A model generated the notes under the pieces. It saw only the letters and a program-made list of their open reading frames with translations. It was not told where the DNA came from and did no database searches. DNA of 62,000 nucleotides, from NCBI GenBank assembly GCA_009760855.2, contig WPIO01000029.1:3077501-3139500 (forward strand), written 5' to 3'. Below, one piece after another: positions 12,312-23,700 of this stretch; position 1 is the stretch's first letter; the number at the start of each line of letters is the position of its first letter. This stretch comes from Cristatella mucedo. Lineage: Eukaryota > Bryozoa > Phylactolaemata > Cristatellidae. Both the position numbers and the translations under genes were made by a program.

Positions 12312-13450
12312 CTAATAATAATAATAATAATTATAATAATAATGCACTTGATAAAGCGCCCTCAGAGAACTCAATCTCTCTCTAGACGCTTTACATTTGC
12401 AGCAAAGGGAAATGCAGTTGAATGGTGAGTAATATCATGCTTGATAAACAAACAACATGAATAGCATGGTTAGGGGTGATATGCACAGGGTCAGCATGCA
12501 AATGTGGTTAGTGGCAGCATGCACAGTGTCAGCACGCATAAGCACATCAAGGACGAATCACAGGGACCCACTAAATGCTGCCCTTAATAGGTGTGTTTTT
12601 AAGTTCTTTTTAAATGTGGTCAAGTCAGGGGACGTTCTGACGCAGGTTGGGAGGGAGTTCCAGGCTTTGGGAGCATACGAACTAAATGCACGGTCTCCAG
12701 AGGATTTGAGGGTTGTACGAGGTATTTCTAGACTGTTGGATTCCGAAAAGCTGGAGGTACGATGCTTGGCCTGGTGGGGGAGTATATCTGAGAGATAAGC
12801 TGGAGCCAAAGAATGAAGTGACCTAAAAGTGAGCGACAAAACTTTGAAGTCAATCCGTTGCTTGACTGGTAGCTAGTGCAGGTCGGCGAGAAGTGGAGTA
12901 ATGTGGCAACTGCGATGTGCGCGACAGAACAAGCCTGACTGCAAAGTTTTGCACAAACTGTAAGCGCCTTATCGTGTAGGATAGAATACCCGCAAGTAGT
13001 GAGTTACAGAAGTCGAGATGGGATATCAAAAACGGCGAACAAACTTGGATATAGTAACATTGTCTAAGCATGTCCGAATTGTTTGCAATGTTGCGCAGCT
13101 GAAATTAGGCAGACGTGACTGTCTAGCTGATTTGGTCGTCTAGTTAAAGGTCACTCTGGAACAGGAAACCCAGATTGCATGCAGATACTGTAGGAGATAT
13201 GCTAGTGGAACCCATTTTGAAGGTTAAGTTTTCCTATTTCTGAGTAACACTTGGTTTTCTCATAACTCAGTAAGTTGGTTTTATTGTCACTAAATTCGAT
13301 CAAGTCTGATACCATCCAAGAGCAAATTTTAGCAAAACATGCAGCAAGAGAGTGGAGAGAGTATGACGTGCTGGAAACCAGGGAGGGATCAAGGCATATG
13401 TACGGCTGCATGTCGTCTGCATATACATAAGAGCCTATATTGTGGTTTCC
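12312..13450 (-). pseudogene. L2-type LINE copy, 5' truncated (RT ORF second half plus 3' UTR)
   Basis: On the plus strand the element begins with (AAT)n at 12312 and the tail hairpin (AAGCGCCCTCAGAGAACTC). It then runs backwards through the 3' UTR with its GCATGC-rich repeats. Minus-strand ORF fragments follow: LTFRSLHSLAPAYLSDILPH near 12770-12840, a shifted piece at 12850-13071, and YVYADDMQPYICLDPSLV at about 13380-13430, which contains the RT catalytic YADD. Several frameshifts make it a pseudogene. It lacks the endonuclease and the start of RT. Confidence 0.9.
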
Positions 13451-13850
13451 ATTTTCTTCCGGAGAGCCTGAGAGCGCGCTAAGATGGCACGTGACCCCGA
13501 AAGCGTCTTTAGAGTGTCTTCTAAAAAGTAGTGCGCAAACAAATCTGAAGAGCCCGAAGCGTGCGTGCTTCGGATAGTTCACCGTCCCTGTTGATCTATT
13601 TACTAAAAAAATGCTTTACTCCACAGAAACTCGGCCTTGAAGCCACGCGCTACCAGGCTGCGCTCTCTATAGCGGCACTCTCTGAGCCGCGAAGCCTCTC
13701 CCCGGAAGCACTGTAGCCACATGGATCGGGCCACCGGCCATTTTTTTATTTCACGTTCTTTTCAAGAAACGAGAACTTTCTAATTTTCCTTTCGGTTACT
13801 CGACTATCACTATAGCGAAGTAGCAGTACTACTATTTTCATCAACTTAGC
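13451..13850. other. No recognised feature
   Basis: Unique sequence next to the truncated LINE 5' edge; nothing recognised. Confidence 0.5.
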
Positions 13851-13851
13851 C

Positions 13852-14012
13852 GCCCTCAGGGTCTTTACCCAGGGGAAGGTTGCTTCAGGACCTAGGTCGT
13901 GGGTTCAAATCTTGCAGTGGGTGATTCTTTATTGCCCACTGCAAGCGCTGGTGACAGCCGTTAAAGTTCTTCTTACGCTAGCTAACTAAGGCTCCTGATT
14001 CGGCTAATCTTT
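13852..14012 (+). mobile_element. tRNA-derived SINE, family A (copy 5)
   Basis: GTCTTTACCCAGGGGAAGG (A-box side), GGTCGTGGGTTCAAATCTTGC (B box), GCCCACTGCAAGCGCTGGTGAC and TTAAAGTTCTTCTTACGC follow the family A order. The tail is short and ends in TGATTCGGCTAAT. Confidence 0.82.
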
Positions 14013-15185
14013 AACTGTTAACATTTTGTGGCCTTTTAAAAGAGGCAAGCAGTGGGAAGGAAGACGCAGTTTCTTATGTGCTTCATGTTGTAGTACCGTG
14101 CCAACAATCGCGTTGAGATTTAGCTAGTCTTAGCATTAGAGCAACTGGAGCAAGTTTCCCGCAGAAGCACTGCGATGGAGCTGCTATTGAAGCAGAAGCG
14201 CTTCGAACGAATACCTGTGCAGCGGATAGGCAGAGTTCGTACGACTCATTCCTATATAGCGTGCTTTGTGCGTGCTTTGCGCGTGAGAGCCGATAATCAG
14301 AAGGATCATGCGACTTGATGCCGTCGCTCGTTGGACGCTAGTATAATTAGCGAAAATTTCCTTGAAAACATTACCTGAATTAAGCGTATTTTTATGCGAA
14401 AGCTGTGCAAAACCCGACCGAGGCTGGCGAAAGGATTCGCCACGATGAGTCATGGACCTTCGGTCAAAGAGCAAATCTGTAAGCTTACGGCGGGTTCACT
14501 CCAAAAGGGATTCTTCAAATTCTTCAGAGACATTGCCAAGTAATGGCTGATACTTTGGAACAATTTGAGACATGTTTTTTTATACCGCACGTGACTGTGT
14601 GCACGTGAGCTACGCTCATCCGGTCCGTCTTCCAGAACGATTCGAGTGACCAAAGCAAGCAGATTTGGCTCAGCGATTGCTGGATTTTTGCATTATTTCT
14701 CAGTATTTAAAATGAAATAAACGCAGATACGTACTTCCGCACATATACATACATCCGTCCGTAACCCTATTAAGTCGCGATGACTAGTCAGCCGTTAAAC
14801 TGGGGAGTTCCTTAGACGCCCTGAAAGCATGAGCCGTACGCAGACCGCAAAAAACATCTAGACGGCCATTAATTATTGAAATACAGGACTCTCGTAGGAT
14901 CGCATTAGAGATTAAGAGACATGCTGATATTAAGCCATATGAATTGTGCACAAAGCAGGGGTAGATTAAATAGAGTAAGTAGAGTGATTTTTGTTTAAGA
15001 AGAGCAGTTTAACACCAATTGCCCTGTCGAAAACATGACTAATTATCGGCTTGAGTAACGTGATAGCGAACTTAGATATAAAAATTGCAATAGTGTCAGT
15101 CTTTTAGTGTTTCCAGAGTAGAGCTATGGTACGGAGTTGCCATTATCAGCAGCTTCTGCTGCTCGAGCATTTTCGATAATTTCAC
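14013..15185. other. No recognised feature
   Basis: Unique DNA; minus-strand frames at 14184 and 14450 carry no recognised motif. Confidence 0.5.
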
Positions 15186-15305
15186 ATACTACCACTGACC
15201 ATTCAATCGTGTTTCCTTTGCAGCAAATGGAAAAAGGCGTAGAGAGAGATTGAGCTCTCTGGGGGTGCTTTATCAAGTGTATTATTATTATCATTGTTAA
15301 TCGCT
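15186..15305 (+). mobile_element. L2-type LINE 3' tail fragment
   Basis: ACCACTGACCATTCAATCG, then a degraded TTTGCAGCAAATGG block, GCGTAGAGAGAGATTGAGC, GTGCTTTATCAAGTG and (ATT)n. This is the same 3' end as the LINE at 23580-23700. Confidence 0.85.
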
Positions 15306-15474
15306 TATATTTATGAAGTGAAGTTAGATTACAGTAACGTTAGGCATCCGTAAGGCATTCAAATCGCAAAGCAGCAAAACGCTCGTAAGCCAGGTTTTTT
15401 GAAAAAGCTTGAAGTGCATCACAAGGCTTCGTGGACACCCGGCCTTTCAAAGAAAAATAAAATGGGTGAGAGCG

Positions 15475-15600
15475 ACGGAGTGAAAGAGAGAGAGAGAGAG
15501 GGAAGTGAGAAAGAAGAGAAAATGAGACAGGAAGAGAGGAAGGGGAGAGAAGAAGAGGGAGAGAGAAAAAAGAAGATGGAGACTGTGACGGAGAGATAAA
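15475..15600. repeat. Purine-rich GA/GGA low-complexity tract
   Basis: About 125 bp of GAGA, GGAAG and GAAGAG sequence on the plus strand. Open frames across it are biased by composition. Confidence 0.85.
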
Positions 15601-18303
15601 GATCGACCGATGTAGCTCAGAGACGACAGAGCTTCGAGGAGGACTAATACCGTTTACGTACATGGAGGTGTGCTCTTCAACGTGTTCTTTTTGCACTAAT
15701 CGTGATCTAGTCTTGAGATAGTTATAGGTATCTATTAAAATAGGGCTGCATGTCTGCCGGCGCTCGTCTGGCTGTCTGCAGCCGAATGAAATGCCGATGA
15801 CCCCGAGCGTCTGAAAAGCCGATTGGTCTGGACACGCATTGAAGCCCAGTTCGTTGCTGCGACTGTTGCCGACGTTCGAGGTGAAGACAAGATGGCTGCA
15901 ACGACAGCTGCGAAGAAAGCGTCCGCATATCGTTGGAAGTAATTAATGTTAGAGCCTGACGAAAAGGCGAGGCCTAAAGTTGACGCCTACCGTAATTGGC
16001 TGCATTAGGTTTCTTTCACTGTCCCTGCTGCGGACGGCATAAATTCGACGAGGAGTCGGGGAAGCGATGGAGGTCAGCTAGGTCAGCCAGATTACGGCGG
16101 CCTAGGGATTATTCGCGGTCCTGAATTCCGGCGATTAGGAGCCGGTCGACGTCGTATTCATTCGTGAGGTTGCATAAAAACTGCAAGTCACGTCAGCTGC
16201 ACTCCGAAAGGGCTCCGAACCAGAGAGTCGGTCGCTTTGGCTTTAATTTACGCTGCCTCTCTTCTGCGGCTTAGAAAGAATCTGCTCCAGGCTTCGGGTG
16301 CGGGCTTGCAGTGAGGCGTGGACTTTCATCATTGGCTTCTGTGTGCTGCATCAAAGTCGGCAGACGTGCACGCTTTGGCGTTGCACTTTTTCTGCTTCGT
16401 GGCGCGAGCTTCATCACCATTTGTCGTTCGTCGGCGAGAGCTCGCACCGCCACGAGAGCTGCGTTTTTTTGTGTGTGGAAAGGGACTCTAGTGCAGGAGC
16501 AACTACAGCGCCCTTGCAGTATTGGGCATCAGAAGTGAGACGAAGTGATCGGGACTACAAAGTGCAGCTGATCACGTTGGTCGAGCGAATCAGAACTCGT
16601 CAACCACTTTACATCCGCTATTCAAGCAAAAAAGGCAGTATTTTCGCTTCTTTGGTGTAGTGCTAAAAAAAATCCAAGTGTCTGTCTGGTGCAGCATGAG
16701 CCAACAATGCGTTCAATTAAAGTATTTAACTGTTAAATCAGACGATCAACAGCTGTGAGTATTATCCACAAAGCTATTGGGGTAAGCATCTTTCCATATT
16801 TTAAGCAAGCTCAGCAAGGTGCTACTATGCAATTCGTGTACGTTTGATCAAATACTACTACTAAATTAGTCGTAAGTTTAGCAGATTTTCCCGATTATCC
16901 AATTTTTACTGAGCCAGTACTTGATTAAGCTCTTAGCCATTCAATTCCTCAAATAGTGTGTATTATAAATGCTTCATAAATCTTCAGGTAGGAAGACACA
17001 TCTTTTAGAATGTTCGCCTATACAGTCACAAGCAATAAGACTAGCACAAGATGTCTGCAGTGTCCCTCCGTAATTACCCAATACTTCCGGTACCAATTGC
17101 TACCAACTAATGCGCCGTAGCAGCTTGTGTGCTCGAATATCTTGAAGTCGCAGCTGCTTTTCGCGGTGGGCTCTGGTTTGTGGGGCGACACGAACGTAGG
17201 GTCAGTTTACGGGCAGTGCGGTGTCGTGTCAGCTGGGGCACCTTATGTAGATGTAAGTCTGATGGAACAGACAGAGCTCTACCTACCAAAGGCAGCTACA
17301 GAAATGCGACGATTAAATGAACGCGGATGATCGGGTTGCGGCACTCGTTGCGGCTGAAAACATCAAAAGGACAAGGCGGCAGAAAAGGAAGGCTTAGCGC
17401 GCTAATAGCTCGCTGGAAGATTTGTAGTCGGTCTTTTCTGAGCGAGCTCTGACCGGCTCTGCGATGATTAAAGAGGATAACGCTGCATGACTAATGTGGA
17501 GCCAGGAATGCCGGATACTACTACCCGTGGGCAGCCCGTTGGCAGGAACTCAGAAGGACCGCTACGAGTCCAGCGGCAAAATGGCGCTGACGGAAAAGCT
17601 AGTGCAGCAAGTTGGAGAGTAGAGAGAGTATATCGTAGAGTACACCGGATTGTCGTAGTGGGCGAGCCGAGCCGCTCGCGCACTCGCGAATCGCGTTTGC
17701 CGCACGAGACGGCCCGATCTCAGCGAGCGAGTAGTTGCTAGGCTCTACCCCCGTGCTTTCTCACATTTCTCTTCTCTGTTGACTGCTAACTGTCGCTAGG
17801 ACGGGAAAGACATCGCTCAGTGCCATGGCGTCGGGCTCCATGTTTATCTGCGTAGTACGAGGCCATTCTACCCATCGCTACGGTGCGACCAGTGTACCCT
17901 GACGATGCTCGGCCTAACTAAACGCAAGCCTCAATGGCACTCGTTCACTGATGTCTTCAACGACTTCCGCTGTTTACACTTTCATTCCGGCTTGTGTAAA
18001 GTGCCCAGAAAAAAGAGATAGTTCTGTTTGGCGCTTTAGAAACTTTATATCATAACAATAATTTCTAGCTAGATTTGAATGAGGAGAACAAGCCCCATTT
18101 TAAAGCCTTAAAAACTAAAAATCACGGCCTTTCTGCATTCATAGCGGCCTTTTTACATTCGCACGCTAAAATTACGCGCTATTTGTGTAATCTCGAGCGG
18201 CGCCCCGATCGAACTGCATTGGAAGTCGAAATCGGTACGCACACACCTGCTTGGGCTGTTAATAAAGCGCGGCTCTTAAATACATTCGCACGTGATTTCG
18301 AGG
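15601..18303. other. No recognised feature (2.7 kb)
   Basis: Moderately GC-rich at 16.2-16.6 and 17.1-17.8 kb with overlapping open frames on both strands. None gives a recognisable protein. No RNA gene seen. Confidence 0.5.
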
Positions 18304-18394
18304 CCATCCTATATTGCCCCTCTATATTGCATCCTAATGCCATCCTATATTGCCCCTCTATTATGCATCCTGATGCCATCCTGTATTGCCCCAC
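18304..18394 (+). repeat. 36-bp tandem repeat, about 2.5 copies
   Basis: Units start at 18304, 18340 and 18376 (CCATCCTATATTGCCCCTCT start of each), an exact 36-bp period with few substitutions. The following segment to about 18516 reads TSLTTLKHNLF in one frame, which weakly resembles a LINE ORF C-terminus. Confidence 0.9.
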
Positions 18395-20147
18395 TGAAAG
18401 CGAGAGTGCATAGCCACTCAGGCTGTTCTGATGCTTTGCAAATGAGGTCACATAACCAGACAACCTCTTTAACAACTCTGAAGCATAATCTTTTCAAGAA
18501 CGTGCACATCAAAAGTTAAATTTGGCGTTTGGCTTCCGGCAGCTACCGGATAGCACCGACGTATCCAGAAGGTAAGATTTCCTCGAGGGAACCTAATTTT
18601 AAATTGTAGGTCATTTTTAAGACAAACAATATTTTATTTTCCTAGCTTTATCATCTGTATGATATCCCAGACTGCCCGTTGTACGTTGGTTTGGGTATAT
18701 CAACATTAGTTCTGTGATACTTCTTGCGCATTTAAGGGGCCGTATTTTAATAATAATAATAATAATAATGCACTTGATTTTACTTATACTGTGGCGGAAA
18801 CTCTTACGGAACCTTTAGGTTATGGAGATGTGGCATGGCTTTCAGGAGTGTACATACGGAAATGTGTATGTTTTTTTGCAAATTAAACAACTGTAGAGAC
18901 CGCAGTGACGATTTCTGATAAATGTACCGGATCGGCCTCGCTCGCGGGCGGAAGTCTTTCCTGTTTTTACCTACGAGGAGTCTTCCTGGGCGTCTCAGAG
19001 CCATCGTGCGGCTTCGAGCGGCACTTACCCGTGTCTGGACTTCGCCAGGGCCTGCCATCGTCCTCCTGCCTGCTCGTCATCCCGACCGCATCGTCTCGCC
19101 AATGACGTCTCGCCAAGCGTGCGGCGTCAGCGTCCGAGAGCCGCGGCGGAAAGAGGCGGGGCGCGAGTGCGAGCGCGCCTACCTCGCTCTCCATTTCCTC
19201 CACCCTCTCCGTCCCCGCCGGACCAGCTGCTCGAATGCGCGTCGCCTACACTGCCACGCATGGCAGCCATTAGTCGTACCCCGGTGGCTGCTCAACGCCG
19301 CCTTCAGCGCCTCCCTTCCGCTGGTAAGCTCGAGAGCTGAGCTTCGTGAGTCGCAGCTACGCGAACCTTTCGACGTCTTGCGGGCTTACGGCCGGACCGG
19401 GAGGGGGCGGGGCTGCTTCGAGCGCACGTCTTAAAAGTGTCCCGCGAGCGCTCGCAGAAGTGGGGGCAGGGCGGGGCTGTGCGCGTGTGAGTGCGTGCTG
19501 CTTTTCACCTCACCCGTCGGCAGGCCCGCTGTTACTTTGCACAAAAACGCCTCTGCCCCGCCTTGGCTGCCTTTGCAGCATGCCTCTGCTGCCTCGCCTC
19601 CCCAGATTAGAGAGCTGCTTGCTGTGTAGCGAGGCGACGGGAGCTGGCTAGCTCGGGAGTGGCTCGACCTTGCGGCTAGTCGACATTCGAGAGTTCGTCG
19701 AGTTCTCTCATGCGTAGACGTACGCGCCTAAGGATGTAACGCGCGAGCCCAGAGTCTAGCAAGAATTTTACAGATTCGGCTGGCCGAGCCCTGCGTTGGC
19801 CGACCGACCCGATTTAAAATGCCGACGAGACATCTGTCAAGATCAGTCGCACGATTGCTCACACGCCCTTAAGAGCTACGCAGGCCGAGTGCTGCGCCAG
19901 CCTCCTTCGAACTGTGAGTAAATCGTGGGTACACTTAGTTAAACCAGTGGTGTATATTGAATAAAGAACCGCCGTGGGAGGCCGTTCACAGCTATTGAGT
20001 AGTATCCGTAGGACCAGATTGTGACAAGAAGGATGTGTCGAGAGGGTGCATTGCTTCGACTGTCGCTCCAGCGATGGCTACGCTAGTGCCCGTTAGGTAG
20101 CCGCTCCAACAAGCCGGCGCCGATTGGCTCTAACTCAGTGGCACGAG
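18395..20147. other. GC-rich stretch without a recognised gene; LINE tail remnant at about 18750-18780
   Basis: An (AAT)n run followed by GCACTTGATTTTA at 18750-18781 is a short remnant of the LINE 3' end. From 18.9 to 19.7 kb the DNA is CpG-rich with several overlapping open frames in different registers. The longest (18922-19434, 170 codons) shows no motif I recognise. Confidence 0.5.
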
Positions 20148-20191
20148 CTCTTTTTCGCGCCCGTCGATAAGTCAACGGGCGCGAAAAAGAG
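20148..20191. repeat. Perfect inverted repeat, 17-bp arms with 10-base loop
   Basis: Left arm 20148-20164 (CTCTTTTTCGCGCCCGT) and right arm 20175-20191 are exact reverse complements, separated by ten bases. It would form a very stable hairpin in RNA or cruciform DNA. No flanking element explains it. Confidence 0.95.
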
Positions 20192-20542
20192 GAGGCCAAG
20201 CAGCGACCGCTCCTAAGCAAGCCATAATTACTAGCCGAGCTCGAAATGAGAAGTGGGAGCCGAGGGCATATAGAGAAAAACCTCTCGAAGATAAATTCCT
20301 AAGGATGCCGACTCAGTCAACCTGACCTGGGCCGTCCTACAGTGTGCCCGACGTGCGTGCGTGTGCGTGTATTTGGGTGTGTGCATGTGCTCGAGCGCGT
20401 GTGTGCACGTGCTCATGCAAGTGCGTGCGTGCATATGGTGGAGGGGGCTGGACGATGCTGTCACCAGTGGCCACTCTGCAGATCCCTCTGCCGAAACGTG
20501 CGGGAACTGCGAGCTGAGTACCCGCTCGTTTGGTATTCCTAG

Positions 20543-23462
20543 CATTGTCTCGAACCGCTCAGCACGCTCCCCACATGCGTCACAGTAAATCTCTCTAACT
20601 TAGTGGTCATCAGGCACGTTGTAACTCCATCGGCCAGACTTAACGCTTGCCTTTGGAATCCTCATTCAATGTGTAATAAACCTCTGGTAATAAGCGACCT
20701 TATTTCTGAAAATGGTATCGGCCTGCTTGTCCTAACTGAAACTTGGCTAAAATCGATTAACTGTCCGACAATTAAAGACGCTACCCCATCTGGTTTCTCG
20801 TTCTTTCACACCCCTAGATCGATCAAAACTGGAGGTGGAGTTGCTATTATCGTGCGCTCGAAATTCAACTTCAAGCCATTTGCGGTACCCTCGAAGCAGT
20901 CTTTTGAATCAATTGTCTTGGTCTCACCCATAAACAAGCTACCGATAGTGGCAGTAGTCTATCGCCTACCAGGTACCAAATCCTCCTTTACCTCAGATTT
21001 CTCTGATCTCATTTCGATTCTGTGTGCAAGAAATCGATCCTTCCTCGTTATGGGGGATTTCAACGTTCACTTTGATAACTTGCTTTCAGCACCGAATTTC
21101 GTGGATTGACTGACTCATTGTCTCTTGTGGCTCATGTGCATGGCCCTACTCATATCAATGGTCACACACTCGACCAGATTTTCTCATACAACTGCACTTT
21201 TTCATCACCAATTATTACCAAATCCTGCTTATCTGACCACATGCAGATCTCATTCAATCTACAGTGTGTGCCCACCTCCTCCTCTAAAATAACCTGTGAA
21301 TCGCAAAACCTTAAGACCCTTGACATCGATGCTGTCCGTGCGAGATTATCTGCTTCACCTCTGCTGCTCAGGCCTCCCTCCGATCTGTCATCACTGGTAG
21401 ATAGCTACAACACGACACTAGCTGACACGCTCGACGAGTTTGCACCTCTGACAAAGCGCACTGTGCGCCCCCGCCCAGACGGCCTATGGTTTACCACAGA
21501 CATTAAACTAGCCAGGTCTACTAAGCGAAAGCTTGAAAAAGCATACAAAAGATCACGATTGACTGTTCATCGACAGGCATATGAAGACTACTGTAGGTCG
21601 TACCAATCGATCCTAGCAAAGGCCAAGTCTAGTTTCTATAAAAAGATTGTTGAATCACAGATGCGCAATCCAAAAATGCTGATGTCGACGATAAACCATC
21701 TTCTCAACCGCTCCCAGATTAGCTCCTTACCTGATGATCCTCGTGACGATTTAGCCGATCGCTTCTCTCGATTCTTTGTGCAGAAGATAGACAAGATCAG
21801 GGAATCCATCCCTGCGATGACAACATCCCCACTAGAATCCTGTTCCCCGATTCCTGGCTGGACCTCAATGTCTACATTTAAGCAGGTCACTAGTGGTCTA
21901 GTCCTGAAGTTCGTATCTCAATCAAAGAAGACAACAAGTCCTCTGGACCCTGCTCCCACTGTCCTGCTCATACGTTGCATTGATCTGCTGCGGCCATGCA
22001 TGACTAACATCATTAATATGTCATTAGCCTCAGGTCATGTCCCAGCACTTTTCAAAAGAGCTCTAGTCAGGCCACTTCTCAAGAAAGCGACACTAGACCA
22101 AGAGAACTTGAGCAACTACCGCCCAGTCTCCCTTCTACCATTCTATCAAAGACACTGGAACGGGTCGTGGCAGACCAGCTGAACTCATATATCAAAACCT
22201 CACACCGTGCTAGTAAGTTCCAGTCTGGCTTTAGAGCTAATCACTCCACAGAGTCAGCATTGCTTCGGGTATACAACGACCTACTTAGGAATGCAGCCAT
22301 GTGTAGAGTGTCTCTCCTTTTTTTTCTCGATCTTTCGGCTGCTTTTGATACCATCGATCACCAAGTTCTTCTAGAGCGCCTCTCATCTCGCCTGGGCATC
22401 ACTGGCACTGCTCTGCAGTGGTTCAGGTCATAGCTCAGTGGGAGACTCCAGAGTATTGATGTGAATGGACAAACATCATCTGAGGTACCTTTAAAATATG
22501 GGGTACCTCATAGGTCTGTGCTAGGTCCGGTTCTTTTCACGGTTTATACTCTCAGTCTTGCTGATGAGATTGCCAAGCACAATCTAGGCTTTCACTTCTA
22601 TGCGGATGACACTCAGTTGGACCTTTGCTTTGATCCCTCCCAGCCTTCGAGCACCTCAAATTCTCTCAACTCACTTGCTGCATGTATTGATGACATCCGC
22701 ACATGGATGGCAGCAAATTTTCTAAAACTAGACGATGATAAAACTAACTTACTAGTTATGGGCAAACCCAGTGTGATTCAGAAATTGGAAAGGCTGACTC
22801 TCAAAATTGGCTCTGCCAGCATATCTCCAGTTGAATCAGTTCGAAATCTAGGTGTCATATTCCAAAGCGACCTCTCGTTAGACGACCATATCAGCTCCAC
22901 AGTCAAATCCGCCTATTTTCAGCTTCATAACATTGCTAAAATTCGGGCTTGTTTAGATAAGGATACCACGTCCAAGCTGGTCCATGCATTCGTGACATCC
23001 CGTCTCGACTTCTGCAACTCACTGCTTACTGGCCTACCAGCATGTGCGATCAGGCGATTGCAGCTGGTGCAAAACTCTGCAGCTAGGCTTGTCTGTCGTG
23101 AGCGTCGCAGTTGCCACATCAGACCACTTCTCGCCGACCTGCACGGGCTACCAGTCAAGCAACCGATTGACTTCAAAGTTTTGTCGCTCACTAGTAGGTC
23201 ACTTCATTCTTTGGCTCCAGCCTATCTCTCAGATCTAATCCCCCACCAGGCCAAGCATCGTACCACCTGCTTTTCGGAATCCAACAATCTACCAATAACT
23301 CGTACAAACCTCAAATCCTTTGGAGACCGTGCATTTAGTTTGTATGCTCCCAAAGCCTGGAACTCCCTCCCGACCTGCGTCAGAACATCCCCTGACCTGA
23401 CCACATTTAAAAGGAACCTAAAAACACACCTATTTAGGACAGCATTTAGTGGGTCCCTGTGA
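20543..23462 (+). pseudogene. LINE ORF2: APE endonuclease and reverse transcriptase, broken
   Basis: The endonuclease domain shows LTETWLK (about 20729-20749), MGDFNVHFD (about 21049-21075), GPTHINGHTLDQI and SDHMQISF (about 21229-21255), all expected for APE-type LINE nucleases. The RT shows NYRPVSLLPF, SGFRANHSTESAL, FLDLSAAFDTIDH (about 22325-22362) and YADDTQL (22599-22619). It is disabled in three places: a frameshift near 21100, another near 22150, and an in-frame TAG at 22431-22433 where the copy at 44-45 kb has Tyr (RSYLSGRLQS). The protein would make and prime cDNA at its own nick. Here it is dead. Confidence 0.93.
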
Positions 23463-23700
23463 TTCGTCCTTCACGTGCTTATGCGTGCTGACACTGTGCA
23501 TGCTGCCACTAACCACATTTGCATGCTGACCCTGTGCATGTCACCCCTAACCATGTTATTCAAGTCGTTTGTTTATCAAGCATGATATTACTCACCATTC
23601 AATTGCATTTCCCTTTGCAACAAATGTAAAGCGCCTAGAGAGAGATTGAGTTCTCTGAGGGCGCTTTATCAAGTGCATTATTATTATTATTATTATTGTT
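23463..23700 (+). other. LINE 3' UTR and terminal hairpin with (ATT)n end
   Basis: The UTR contains near-repeats GTGCTGACACTGTGCATGCTG and GCATGCTGACCCTGTGCATG at about 23485-23550. The end (23628-23670) pairs AAGCGCC with GGCGCTT and AGAGA with TCTCT, then CAAGTGC and (ATT)n. In L2-clade elements such tail hairpins are the recognition site of the element's own reverse transcriptase. The same structure occurs in SINE family B. Confidence 0.88.

Larger units (their letters stand above)
20540..23700 (+). mobile_element. L2-type non-LTR retrotransposon (LINE), best-preserved copy
   Basis: A 3.1-kb element holding an APE-type endonuclease, a reverse transcriptase and a 3' UTR that ends with a hairpin and (ATT)n. 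The microsatellite-like 3' end and the conserved tail hairpin, with no poly(A), are typical of the L2/CR1 group. Five or more other copies in this window share this sequence. The 5' end is not clear: an open frame can be followed back to about 20543, and the region upstream to 20342 has one further frame without recognisable content. No ORF1 is recognised. Confidence 0.93.

Noticed and set aside
18922-19434. Plus-strand frame of 170 codons in CpG-rich DNA
   Set aside because: Overlaps other frames of similar length in different registers; no motif or splice context.
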